NCBI GenBank assembly: GCA_017412045.1
Contig: JAFQOX010000055.1
Span: forward strand, 1 to 45,237
Length of the DNA stretch: 45,237 bases
Origin: Clostridia bacterium
GTDB taxonomy: Bacteria > Bacillota > Clostridia > Oscillospirales > CAG-272
Reading direction: 5' to 3'
Of the stretch, positions 33,003 through 41,263 are shown piece after piece. Position numbers and translations under genes: made by a program. The notes under the pieces are model-generated. The model was given only the letters and a program-made list of their open reading frames with translations. It did not search any database and was not told the DNA's origin. Positions within the stretch are counted from its first letter, which is position 1, and each line of letters opens with the position of its first letter.

Positions 33003-35684
33003 ATGGATATTTCAGCAATTGGAATACCGGCAATTGAGATCACGGCATCTTTTATCTTGCTTTGCGTATTCCTTGTCTTCGTGGGATTCAGCGCCTTCGT
33101 CGGATTTGTTCGCGGTATGAATAAATCCGTGATCCGTCTGATCACACTCGTTTTTGCCGCAGTACTCACGTTTTTTGCATCCGCTCTGGCCACGAATCTG
33201 ATCGCGGATAAGCTTTTGATCGAGGGTCAGACTCTCGGCGAATTGATTCTGTCGCAGATCAGCTCTCAGGAAATGATCGTTAATTTCCTGGAATCCGCTC
33301 CTCTGCTGAAGGAAGCGATCCTCGCGGCTCCCGCATTTGCTATGGCAATCGTGATTTTCCCCGTGATGTTCTTCCTTCTCAGCTTTATTTCCTGGCTCGT
33401 TTTCTGCTGCATTCAGAAGCCCTTGCGCAAAAAGATGTTCAAAGAACAGTTCCCCAAAAAGAAAGCGGAAAAGAAGGCTCTGAAAAAGCAGAGAAAGCCC
33501 TTCATCGTTCGCCTCGGCAAACGGTTCGTCGGACTTGGCGTCGGCGCTGTGACCGGTGCTTTGATTTTCGGTATGCTCATCGCTCCGATTCTGGGCGTGA
33601 TCAGCATTCTTCCCGAAAACACGGCTCTGTACGAAGTGATTGACACCATGGTTGACCAGGAGATTCTGGATGCCGAAACCGCTCAGCAGATCAAGGACGG
33701 CATCGCCGTCAGAGACGAAGCGATCCTCAAGTCCTACAGACTGATCGGTCTTTCTCTGGCAGGTAAGCTCTATCTCTCCTCCGTTTCTCAGATCGAGTAC
33801 GAAGGTCAGAAAACAAACATTCCCGCGGAATTCGATTCCGTTTTCTCCGTTGCGCAGGTTGCCATCGAGGGCGGTCTCCTCAAGGCTGTTCTGGATTCCG
33901 AAAATCCCAAGGCGATCTTCACCGTTCTTTCCAATCAGGAATTTGTCGATGCCCTGATCGGCGAAATGTTCAATTCCAGAATTTTCTGCGCGGCGATTCC
34001 CGAGGTTATGGCAATGGCAATGGAAAGCGTTGCGCTCAGCCTCAAGGTTCCCGCTGACAAAAATGCGGTTTACAACAATATGATGGACGACATTGCTTCC
34101 AGCGTCAAGGATGCCAACGTCAACTACGATGGCATCAAAGCGTATGAGGCTGCGCAGGTTGCCGCCGACTACGTGGCTGCCGACGAAGCAGAAACGCCCG
34201 TCATCATGACCAAGGAAGAATACGAGGCTGAAATTCAGAAGCTCGCAGATCTTACCTTGAAGATCTCCAAGATCATCAATACCGCCGTTGCCGGAAGCAA
34301 CGAAAATATTGCCAATACTCTTGCAGGCCATATCGTTGAGGACATCAAGTCCGAAATGATGGAGAACGGCAACGATGCGCTCGAAGCTTTCAACGCGGAT
34401 TCCGTCAAGACGACGATCTCCGAAATTTCCGCAGACAGCGAAGCGCAGGAAGTTCTTACGAAAATGGCTGATCCCGAAAAGTTTGAAACCGACGTTGCGA
34501 CGGTTGAAACGATCAAGCAGTCCATCCGTGAATCCGTTCAGAGCGCGGTAGCGGACACCTCCAAGGCGCAGGAGACCGCAAGCACGCTCGCAAGCGTCGT
34601 TTGCAATCTCGCAAGCGCGGTTGACGGTATCATCGACGAAAACGGTAATATCGCGACCGACGAAAACGGTAACGTAGACATCGGCGCTCTTGATTTCACG
34701 AAGATCGCAGACGCGGTTACCGGTCTCCAGAACTCCAATCTGAAGGACGTAGGTTCTTCCATGCTCGATCTCGTGGTTGCCGGCGATCTCGGTGACAACG
34801 GCGAGCTGATCAGCACCACGATCGGCGCGCTCAAGGACAGCTATAACAACGGTGAGGACATCGGCGGCACCATCAACTCCGCAGGCGCTCTGATCATCAT
34901 CGGTTCTTCCATGGGTACCGACGGCGGTTCCAAGGAGGATATCGCGAAGTCCTTCAAGGATCTGGTTCAGAACCTCAATGAGACCACGCTGAATCTCCTC
35001 TCCACCGTCCTTTCCGAGGATACCCTGATCTCCATGGGCGTGAAAAAAGCGTACGCAGAGATTGCGTTTGACGTTGTCGACGCGCTCCTCCGCGAATTGA
35101 TGGAGCTCAAGAATTCTTCCACTTATGATGACGAAGTCAATACGGTTCTCTCGATTTACGACATTCTCTCCGCAGGCAAGGTGGGCGACGATCAGATGGC
35201 TGATCTCGTTCGTCAGATGCTGAAATCTCAGGTTGTTATGAATACGATGGACAGAGTTTCCACCGATATTCTCTCCGCTGAGCTTCTGATTTCTCTGGAC
35301 GTTCCCGAAAAATATGCGGACGAGATTTGCACCGCCGTTGCGGCTTGCGTTGACGAAATGCTCGCAATCAGAAACTCCGACGTAGAGGACTACAACGCGG
35401 AAATCGATGCATTCGTTTCCATGGTCGTTGCACTTGACGATAAGAATCTGACCGATAAAGAGCTCGCAAAGGAACTCGTTGATTTCGCGAAGGATTCCGA
35501 CGTGATTTACAACGCGCTGATGAAGGTTTCCGATTCCATCGTGATCGAGGTTGAAGAGGACGACCGCGCGGATATCAAGAAGGGTATCGAAGAATATTAC
35601 GCGGAAAGCGGCAAGACCGAAAAAGAACGCGCAATCTTCAATGCCGTTGCAAAGCTTTTCGCTATCGAAGTTACTTTGCAGTAA
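33003..35684 (+). CDS. large membrane protein with a CvpA-like N-terminus, unknown
   Basis: The protein has 893 residues. Four hydrophobic segments lie at about 13-36, 43-66, 108-137 and 177-202; the loop GFVRGMNKSVIRL between the first two resembles the GxxRG loop of CvpA-family membrane proteins. Residues 140-170 are strongly basic. From about 205 to the end the protein is a long acidic, helical, Ala/Asp/Glu-rich region without cysteines or membrane segments, containing repeated helices of similar pattern. No enzyme motif is visible. A perfect promoter and an AGGAGG site suggest high expression. It stands alone between terminators. The topology of the large domain is not certain. Confidence 0.75.
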   Translation: MDISAIGIPAIEITASFILLCVFLVFVGFSAFVGFVRGMNKSVIRLITLVFAAVLTFFASALATNLIADKLLIEGQTLGELILSQISSQEMIVNFLESAPLLKEAILAAPAFAMAIVIFPVMFFLLSFISWLVFCCIQKPLRKKMFKEQFPKKKAEKKALKKQRKPFIVRLGKRFVGLGVGAVTGALIFGMLIAPILGVISILPENTALYEVIDTMVDQEILDAETAQQIKDGIAVRDEAILKSYRLIGLSLAGKLYLSSVSQIEYEGQKTNIPAEFDSVFSVAQVAIEGGLLKAVLDSENPKAIFTVLSNQEFVDALIGEMFNSRIFCAAIPEVMAMAMESVALSLKVPADKNAVYNNMMDDIASSVKDANVNYDGIKAYEAAQVAADYVAADEAETPVIMTKEEYEAEIQKLADLTLKISKIINTAVAGSNENIANTLAGHIVEDIKSEMMENGNDALEAFNADSVKTTISEISADSEAQEVLTKMADPEKFETDVATVETIKQSIRESVQSAVADTSKAQETASTLASVVCNLASAVDGIIDENGNIATDENGNVDIGALDFTKIADAVTGLQNSNLKDVGSSMLDLVVAGDLGDNGELISTTIGALKDSYNNGEDIGGTINSAGALIIIGSSMGTDGGSKEDIAKSFKDLVQNLNETTLNLLSTVLSEDTLISMGVKKAYAEIAFDVVDALLRELMELKNSSTYDDEVNTVLSIYDILSAGKVGDDQMADLVRQMLKSQVVMNTMDRVSTDILSAELLISLDVPEKYADEICTAVAACVDEMLAIRNSDVEDYNAEIDAFVSMVVALDDKNLTDKELAKELVDFAKDSDVIYNALMKVSDSIVIEVEEDDRADIKKGIEEYYAESGKTEKERAIFNAVAKLFAIEVTLQ

Positions 35685-35722
35685 TCGATTCTCCCAAACG
35701 TAATATCATTGGAACGTAAATT

Positions 35723-35778
35723 CGGGAGCAGGCTTTGTTCTGTGAAATGCAGAACGGGCTTGCTCCCGTTTTGTTTTT
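35723..35778 (+). terminator. terminator of the CvpA-like gene
   Basis: CGGGAGCA (35723-35730) pairs with TGCTCCCG (35761-35768), with an inner GTTCTG/CAGAAC stem, followed by TTTTGTTTTT. Confidence 0.85.
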
Positions 35779-35803
35779 CCAAAAAGAAAACGTTTGGATT
35801 CGG

Positions 35804-35831
35804 TTGAAAAAAGATTTTTTTCTGTTATAAT
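35804..35831 (+). promoter_or_regulatory. promoter of the GH39-like gene
   Basis: TTGAAA (35804-35809) and TATAAT (35826-35831) are 16 bp apart, about 40 bp before the start. Confidence 0.65.
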
Positions 35832-35872
35832 GAAAATAACGGCAATTTACTTTTGGAAAAGGAGAGACTGTC

Positions 35873-37216
35873 ATGATGAAAACGATTCACGTTGATTTTT
35901 CTTCCGGGCTCGGGCCAATCAAGCCGATGAACGCGGTCAATAACGGACCGACCGGTATGAGTGAGAGGGGGACGTCCAATTTTCGCGATTACGCGGCGCT
36001 GGAGATTCCTTACGCGCGCAATCACGATGCTTCCTTTTACAGCGGCTACGGCGGCGAGCATACGGTGGACGTTCACCGCATTTTCAAAAACTTCGATGCG
36101 GATGAGAACGATCCGGCATCTTACGTTTTTGAGCCGACCGATGCATATACGAGAAATACCTTTGCGGCGGGCACGAAGGTTTTTTACCGTCTCGGCGCTT
36201 CGATCGAGCACGGGTATAAATTCGGCACGTATCCGCCCCGCGACTATGCGAAATGGGCGCGGATCTGCGAGCATATCATCCGACATTATAACGAGGGCTG
36301 GGCAAACGGCTTTCATTACGGCATTGAATATTGGGAGATCTGGAACGAGCCCGACTGCCGCAATCACGACGGCTCGAATCCCTGTTGGCAGGGAACGATG
36401 GCGCAGTTCATCGACCTTTACGACGTGGCGGCGAAGCATTTGAAGAAATGCTTCCCGGACATCAAGATCGGCGGTCCCGCGTTTACTTCTCCTTTTCTGA
36501 ATGAAGACAGAGAAGCTTTTATGGTTGCGGTGAGGGACAGAAAATTGCCGCTTGATTTCTATTCCTTCCATAGATATACGAAAAAGCCCGAGGGCATTGC
36601 GGCGGCGGTCCGCGCGGCAAAGGAAACGGTTGACCGACTGGGGCTCGGCAATCCCGAACTCATTTTGAATGAATGGAATTATATCCGCGGTTGGATGGAG
36701 GAGGATTGGAAATATTCTCTGCGCATGGAAACCTCCTTGAAGGGGGCATCCTTCGTTGCGGGCGCGATGTTTATGGGACAGGCAAGCGAGCTTGATATGC
36801 TGATGTATTACGATGCGCGTCCCTGCGGTATGTGCGGTCTTTTCGACACCGATTCGCTGGCGAGAAGAAAGGGCTATTACGTGTTCGATCAGTTCAAGGA
36901 GCTCCGCCGATTGGGAACGGCGGCGGACGTTTGCGCACAGACGGAAAATATTTACGCTTGCGCGGCGACCGACGGCAAAAACGGCGCGGTCATGCTGACG
37001 CATTTCGACGACGTGGACGAAGCACCCGCAGAGGATGTTTGCCTTGCGATCAAGGGACTCGGCACGGAGAAAGCCGTTCGCGCGCAGTTTTACCTTCTGG
37101 ATGCAGCGCACGACAGCGAACTCGTGAGAGAAGAAATCCTGACCGCAAAGGAATGCTCGTTGTATGTATCCATGAAGCTTTTCGATACCTGTCTCGTTCG
37201 TTTTACCGCCATTTGA
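35873..37216 (+). CDS. intracellular GH39-like glycoside hydrolase (beta-xylosidase type)
   Basis: The protein has 447 residues. It is a clan GH-A (beta/alpha)8 barrel: the acid/base glutamate is E159 in YWEIWNEPD and the nucleophile is E267 in LILNEWNY, the pattern of family GH39. Near the end of the barrel, a MYYDARP segment also fits. The last 90 residues form a small beta domain. There is no signal peptide, so it acts in the cytoplasm on imported short oligosaccharides, possibly xylosides; the substrate cannot be read from the sequence. No transporter or regulator is adjacent. GGAG lies eight bases before the first of two adjacent ATGs. Confidence 0.85.
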   Translation: MMKTIHVDFSSGLGPIKPMNAVNNGPTGMSERGTSNFRDYAALEIPYARNHDASFYSGYGGEHTVDVHRIFKNFDADENDPASYVFEPTDAYTRNTFAAGTKVFYRLGASIEHGYKFGTYPPRDYAKWARICEHIIRHYNEGWANGFHYGIEYWEIWNEPDCRNHDGSNPCWQGTMAQFIDLYDVAAKHLKKCFPDIKIGGPAFTSPFLNEDREAFMVAVRDRKLPLDFYSFHRYTKKPEGIAAAVRAAKETVDRLGLGNPELILNEWNYIRGWMEEDWKYSLRMETSLKGASFVAGAMFMGQASELDMLMYYDARPCGMCGLFDTDSLARRKGYYVFDQFKELRRLGTAADVCAQTENIYACAATDGKNGAVMLTHFDDVDEAPAEDVCLAIKGLGTEKAVRAQFYLLDAAHDSELVREEILTAKECSLYVSMKLFDTCLVRFTAI

Positions 37217-37217
37217 C

Positions 37218-37270
37218 AAAAATAAAAAGAGGTTTTTCACGGTCAATCGGAAAAACCTCTTTTTATTTTT
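37218..37270. terminator. 21-bp bidirectional terminator
   Basis: A perfect 21-bp stem (37218-37238 with 37250-37270) has long A and T runs at its base. It separates the GH39-like gene from the convergent lipoprotein gene. Confidence 0.92.
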
Positions 37271-37274
37271 GGAA

Positions 37275-38477
37275 TTATTCAACAACCTCCACGGGGTCCA
37301 ATCTGTCGATTTTGCCGTCCGCGCCGATGGTTCCCACCAGAACGCCGCTGTCCCACGTTTCTTTGACATGGTCACGAACACGGACGTTTTGTCCTTTTAT
37401 CAAAAAATGATCGCCGGCAATTGTGGCTTCAAAATCTATGATTTGAAATTCTGATTCTTCATATATGCAAATAAGACCGGAACCATCCCGATTCACACGA
37501 TAAAGAGACCCATCATTACCCTTGTAATACGGCTTGAGTTCGTCTTTCACTATGATATCGCCAAGATAAATTGATTCAAGTTGATAAAAATAAATATAAT
37601 CTTCGTCTATAAAAACGATTTGCGGCTCGTGCTCAATACCCATCAGTTCGTTCGTCAGAATCTCGGATTCTCCCGTTTTCATATCATAAATCTCAATACC
37701 TTCAATATCCCATTGGTCATTGTATATATAAGAAAAAAAGCAGTTTCCTGAAATATATGAGAAAACCGGAATTCCTTCGATTACTTCGCAAGATTGAAGA
37801 CCAAGATCTGATTTTATCCAAGTTATGCTATCGCTGCTTGTTCCGTAAAGTTCGCCGTTATAGAAAAATATCGGCAAAACGTAATTTCCGGTTTTTTCGG
37901 TCAAATCCTCCATTTCGCCCGTTTCGATATCAAACCGCAGAATATGAGGATTGCCTTTTTCATCCGCACGAAGAGGAATATAAATATACTTACCGTAAGA
38001 GGACGGATTCGGTGTCCAACCAAATTGACTCACCGTTTGCGGATCGTATCCGGCGTCATATTCTATTTTCATATCCGTCCCGTCAAATGAAAATGAAATA
38101 ATTTGACCATATGCCGTTGTCGTATAAAAGCGATTATCCATAAAAAATGTGCATTGGAAATTCCAGGCCTTAAGATCCGGACGTGCCAAGCAATCTCCCT
38201 TATGCTCACAGAGAGGATCAAAGCAATAAACATACGATTTTCCATCAACTTTACTGTAATAATACACAATCCCCCCGTCATCATAGACAATGCGCGATGG
38301 AAGATCGATAAAATCCCTTGTTTTATTATAAATAATCGTATCTTTCAATTCCGTTTCGTTCGGCTGAACCGGATTTTGAGGATTTCCTTTTCCTATCGTA
38401 CTGTCGGCGGGATTTTGATTGCACGCTGTTAAAAACAAGCACGAAAACGCAAGGAGAAGTGCAAATAATTTTTTCAT
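37275..38477 (-). CDS. lipoprotein paralogue 1
   Basis: The protein has 400 residues. The signal peptide ends in the lipobox LTAC, Cys19 becoming the lipidated N-terminus, followed by a disordered linker. The mature protein is made of repeated beta-strand modules with YYYSKVDGK, ISFSFDGTD, LRFDIETGE and LYRVNRDG turns, like a beta-propeller of the DUF5050 type. A conserved cysteine motif, C-x4-C-x-H-x3-C, lies in the first modules (CFDPLCEHKGDC). The C-terminus reads GTIGADGKIDRLDPVEVVE. Three paralogues lie upstream. Paralogue 1 is the most divergent and lacks the GTAAGAAATCG promoter element. AAAGGA precedes the ATG at 38477. Function is unknown; it is probably exposed on the outer membrane face. 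Confidence 0.8.
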   Translation of the reverse strand: MKKLFALLLAFSCLFLTACNQNPADSTIGKGNPQNPVQPNETELKDTIIYNKTRDFIDLPSRIVYDDGGIVYYYSKVDGKSYVYCFDPLCEHKGDCLARPDLKAWNFQCTFFMDNRFYTTTAYGQIISFSFDGTDMKIEYDAGYDPQTVSQFGWTPNPSSYGKYIYIPLRADEKGNPHILRFDIETGEMEDLTEKTGNYVLPIFFYNGELYGTSSDSITWIKSDLGLQSCEVIEGIPVFSYISGNCFFSYIYNDQWDIEGIEIYDMKTGESEILTNELMGIEHEPQIVFIDEDYIYFYQLESIYLGDIIVKDELKPYYKGNDGSLYRVNRDGSGLICIYEESEFQIIDFEATIAGDHFLIKGQNVRVRDHVKETWDSGVLVGTIGADGKIDRLDPVEVVE

Positions 38478-38591
38478 GAGCAAGAGTCCTTTCTATATTA
38501 AGATATAATTATTTTATCATATTGAAAAAAGAAGTAAAGACAAATTTTCGAGCGCGTTATATTATTGGTTTACTGTATAAAAACGACTATG

Positions 38592-39044
38592 TCAATTGGA
38601 ATAAGGTACGTCAAGATAACCTTCCCAATACATCACTCCGTTGGCATGAATTTGGAACTCCAAGCTAAAAAATTCAATTTCTTTATCGGTAGGTAAAGTA
38701 ATATAATCAAAAACTTCATCGTTACGTCCAGGACCTATCACGCGGTTTGCGGAGACAGAATAGCAATCGCTGGAACCATCCGTATAAATTACTGCGCATT
38801 GTGCATACAAGGTAAGATTTTGCACCGGACCGGCAATATAGTAACACCAGAGATGATATTCAATCGAACGTCCGTTTGGATAAAGTTGAAAAATTCCTTC
38901 TCCGGTGATTAAGTCATCGGGACCATATTCCACTTCAGTAGAAGCAAATACATTTGTATTAGCAGCAAAAACGGAAATCGAACAAACCGTGAACAGCACG
39001 GTCATGGCGAGGAACAGCGCGAACAATTTTTTTGTTGCTTTCAT
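38592..39044 (-). CDS. small exported protein, unknown
   Basis: The protein has 150 residues. It starts at 39044, eight bases after AGGAGG. Residues 1-27 form a type I signal peptide (KATKKLFALFLAMTVLF...) with a likely cleavage after VFA. The secreted part is about 120 residues, beta-rich, and has two cysteines. No family recognised. It lies about 110 bp downstream of a copy of the GTAAGAAATCG element and after the terminator of the sigma operon, so it has its own promoter and is a likely member of the ECF regulon. Confidence 0.7.
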   Translation of the reverse strand: MKATKKLFALFLAMTVLFTVCSISVFAANTNVFASTEVEYGPDDLITGEGIFQLYPNGRSIEYHLWCYYIAGPVQNLTLYAQCAVIYTDGSSDCYSVSANRVIGPGRNDEVFDYITLPTDKEIEFFSLEFQIHANGVMYWEGYLDVPYSN

Positions 39045-39132
39045 GTGTGAAACCTCCTGTATTTTTATTTTGCACTCGAAAATTTGTCTGTTTGAGAACG
39101 CTTTCGAGATATGCATCTGAAAAGTGCTCTCA

Positions 39133-39179
39133 TATAATAAATTCAAAAAAAGCCGATTTCTTACAAAAAAATTGAAAAA
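39133..39179 (-). promoter_or_regulatory. predicted ECF-type promoter, copy i
   Basis: The minus strand carries TTTTTCAATTTTTTTGTAAG followed by AAATCG (39154-39179), then GGCTTTTTTTGAATTTATTATATG. The 26-bp core is identical at 41153-41178 and 42548-42573; the copy at 45215 matches over the 23 bp visible. The gene served is the exported protein at 38592. Confidence 0.6.
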
Positions 39180-39192
39180 TCTTTAAAAAATT

Positions 39193-39236
39193 GAAAAGTG
39201 ACAGAAAAATCATAGAAATTTTGCCTGTCACTTTTC
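39193..39236 (-). terminator. terminator of the sigma operon
   Basis: GAAAAGTGACAG (39193-39204) and CTGTCACTTTTC (39225-39236) are a perfect 12-bp stem. Read on the minus strand it is followed by AATTTTTT. Confidence 0.85.
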
Positions 39237-39290
39237 AGAGAGAAAATTTTTGATTAAAATTTACGGTTGCGGAGCGGCACGATCTAAGGT

Positions 39291-39701
39291 TTAATATGTT
39301 TTAGTATCCTGAAATGTGATCTCATCATCCGTGCCGCCGTTACCGGAAATGAGGTAATCCACCGTGCAACGGTAAGTCCCTTTCTTTTCCAATTGGTATA
39401 CGAACGTTTCCGCATGGGATTCTTCTCTAAAATAGTAGACGTCGTTGACGACTTCATTCCAGAATATGAGCAGATTACGCTTTTCGATCTTGATACAGAT
39501 CGTGGCGCCGGTTGTGACACCGGAATAACCACTATATGCAGCCATAACTTGTGCTTCACCCGTATCGGTGATAGAAAAACTTGTGGTTGTTGTATCGACA
39601 TTATTGTTGTATAGAGAAATCCCTTCTGCAAATGCCGAAGGCGAAAGTAATGCTGACAAAGTGAAGATCAGCACAAAAATCAGACAAAGTTTTCTTTTCA
39701 T
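39291..39701 (-). CDS. small exported protein encoded in the sigma operon
   Basis: The protein has 136 residues. Residues 1-25 are a type I signal peptide ending AFA. The secreted part begins EGISLYNNNVDTTTTSF and looks like a small beta-sandwich; it has two Cys residues, near 74 and 116. I do not recognise it with certainty. It starts 21 bp after the anti-sigma gene and a terminator follows, so it is the third gene of the operon. It could be the sensed or effector protein of the system (inference). Confidence 0.72.
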   Translation of the reverse strand: MKRKLCLIFVLIFTLSALLSPSAFAEGISLYNNNVDTTTTSFSITDTGEAQVMAAYSGYSGVTTGATICIKIEKRNLLIFWNEVVNDVYYFREESHAETFVYQLEKKGTYRCTVDYLISGNGGTDDEITFQDTKTY

Positions 39702-39722
39702 AAAATCCTCCGAATTTATAGT

Positions 39723-40481
39723 TTATTTTTCATATTTGATAATAGATCGGATCAGCTCCATGCCATCCTCCGCTGAAATATCGTCATCCTCAATATACAA
39801 CCAGAATTGATATTCATTCGTATTCCAAAAATATGTTTGCTTTCCAAACTTTTTTTTGAAAAAAACTTGCTGTTCATCTGCAAAAGAAATTTGTTCCGTA
39901 TCTTCTGTATCTATCGTGTATGTTGCCTCTAAAGTATTTTGGCTTAATTCTATAGAACCGCCATTTTTATTTTGCCAAATGAATACAGTGTTTTTGATTT
40001 CCGTAGATTGCGAATTTAATTCATATCCCTCCGGCACAAACCCAAGCGTATAAACCGTTTCGATCGTGCTCGGCGATTTTTCAATATCGGATAAATCGAA
40101 AAAGAGCTCAACGTACTTGTCATACGCACGGGAAAGACATTGGGCAATAGGTTCTCGCGCTGCATAAACACTCACAGAAAAGACAGAAACTAATCCAATC
40201 ACAAGTAGAATGGAAGCAACGCGCCTTCCTACAGAAGAATACTGCCAAAAACGCAGTTTCTTTTTGCGTTGCGAGGCCTGCGCGTAAATGTTTTGAAGGT
40301 CTGCTTTTAATTCCGCCTCATCCTTTTTATGGGTGTTCCCTCTCAAATCCCTGATTTGCTTGAAATAACTCTCAACGACCGACATATCGGCATCCGGCTT
40401 TGCAAGCTCCTTTTCAATTTTGTCATCAATTGATAAAATGCACACGCGAATTTCCGCTTCCGTCAACTTCTCTTGTTCCAT
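39723..40481 (-). CDS. membrane-bound anti-sigma factor-like protein (DUF4367 type)
   Basis: The protein has 252 residues. A cytoplasmic helical N-terminus (1-87) is followed by one membrane helix (88-107) and an extracytoplasmic domain with ETVYTLGFVPEGYELNS and IWQNKNGGSIELSQ, a pattern I associate with DUF4367. Genes of this kind lie directly downstream of ECF sigma genes in Firmicutes. Here the gap is 15 bp. The likely role is to hold the sigma factor at the membrane until an outside signal releases it. No zinc-binding HxxxCxxC anti-sigma motif is seen. Confidence 0.8.
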   Translation of the reverse strand: MEQEKLTEAEIRVCILSIDDKIEKELAKPDADMSVVESYFKQIRDLRGNTHKKDEAELKADLQNIYAQASQRKKKLRFWQYSSVGRRVASILLVIGLVSVFSVSVYAAREPIAQCLSRAYDKYVELFFDLSDIEKSPSTIETVYTLGFVPEGYELNSQSTEIKNTVFIWQNKNGGSIELSQNTLEATYTIDTEDTEQISFADEQQVFFKKKFGKQTYFWNTNEYQFWLYIEDDDISAEDGMELIRSIIKYEK

Positions 40482-40496
40482 ATTGATCGCTCCTTT

Positions 40497-41006
40497 CTAC
40501 AAAAAACTTTGAATTTTCTTTCGCAAGCGAAACCAGCGTACGTACAACGTGTCAGTTTTCAGGTTCAGCTCCTTTGCGATCCGGGAAAAACTTTTTTGAA
40601 AGATGACGATTTCCATGAATAACCGATATTCGTCAGCAGTAAGATGCCTCTGGATGCAGGCAAGCAGTTCTGCATAGGCGTTTTCCTCCATATCGAAAAA
40701 CTGAGTTTGGAGATTTTGGACGTCATCGAGAGAAACGATCGAAAACCTGTGCTTTTTTCGATTTTGGTTATAATTCAAATACCGTATGGTTTTCCTCATC
40801 CAGACGATCAGAAGCAAAGGCGTTTTCCGCTCTATACGTTCCCATGATTGGAAGAGCAATAAAAAGGCTTCGCCGAGGATATCCTCCGTATCCTCCGTAG
40901 ACATCTCCGTATGAGCTTGCGCATAATAAAATAAATCCTCTTGATAAATCTTATAGAATTCTTCAAAAGAAATTTCTTTTTGTTCCTGTATCCGGTCGTC
41001 GGTCAT
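40497..41006 (-). CDS. ECF-type RNA polymerase sigma factor
   Basis: The protein has 169 residues. Region 2 lies at about 14-80 (FYKIYQEDLFYYA... EDILGEAFLLLFQSWERI) and region 4 at about 115-168 with the helix-turn-helix FSRIAKELNLKTDTLYVRWFRLRKKI. There is no region 1 or 3, as in ECF sigma factors. A candidate ECF promoter identical to those of downstream surface genes lies about 150 bp upstream, so it probably activates its own operon. It is first in an operon with the anti-sigma gene and a small exported protein. Confidence 0.88.
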   Translation of the reverse strand: MTDDRIQEQKEISFEEFYKIYQEDLFYYAQAHTEMSTEDTEDILGEAFLLLFQSWERIERKTPLLLIVWMRKTIRYLNYNQNRKKHRFSIVSLDDVQNLQTQFFDMEENAYAELLACIQRHLTADEYRLFMEIVIFQKSFSRIAKELNLKTDTLYVRWFRLRKKIQSFL

Positions 41007-41132
41007 GGTGAAACTCCCGTTCCGCGTTGTTCAATGCTTTGAAAAAAATATACCATCATCATAATTCAAACCGTTCCTTCCATTTTGTGTGGCTGTTTTT
41101 CACGGGTATATGTCAAAAATTATCCCTCTCTA

Positions 41133-41178
41133 TATATAAATTCAAAAAACGCCGATTTCTTACAAAAAAATTGAAAAA
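41133..41178 (-). promoter_or_regulatory. predicted ECF-type promoter of the sigma operon, copy ii
   Basis: The same 26-bp core as copy i lies at 41153-41178, followed by GGCGTTTTTTGAATTTATATATAG. Similarity between copies i and ii continues to the -10-like ATATAG. It would make the sigma operon self-activating. Confidence 0.6.
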
Positions 41179-41205
41179 AGTTTGAAATTTTTTTTCTAAA
41201 AGAAG

Positions 41206-41240
41206 AAACTGCCTCAAATGACGCAGATTTGAGGCAGTTT
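41206..41240 (-). terminator. terminator of lipoprotein paralogue 2
   Basis: AAACTGCCTCAAAT (41206-41219) pairs with ATTTGAGGCAGTTT (41227-41240), followed on the minus strand by a T-rich tract. Almost the same terminator follows paralogue 3. Confidence 0.9.
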
Positions 41241-41263
41241 TTTCAAAAAATGATCTTTATGGA

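Noticed and set aside
38539-39088. 14-bp inverted repeat GACAAATTTTCGAG / CTCGAAAATTTGTC flanking the exported-protein gene
   Set aside because: The repeat is perfect but AT-rich and single; no transposase and no duplication of target sequence. Not enough to call a mobile element.
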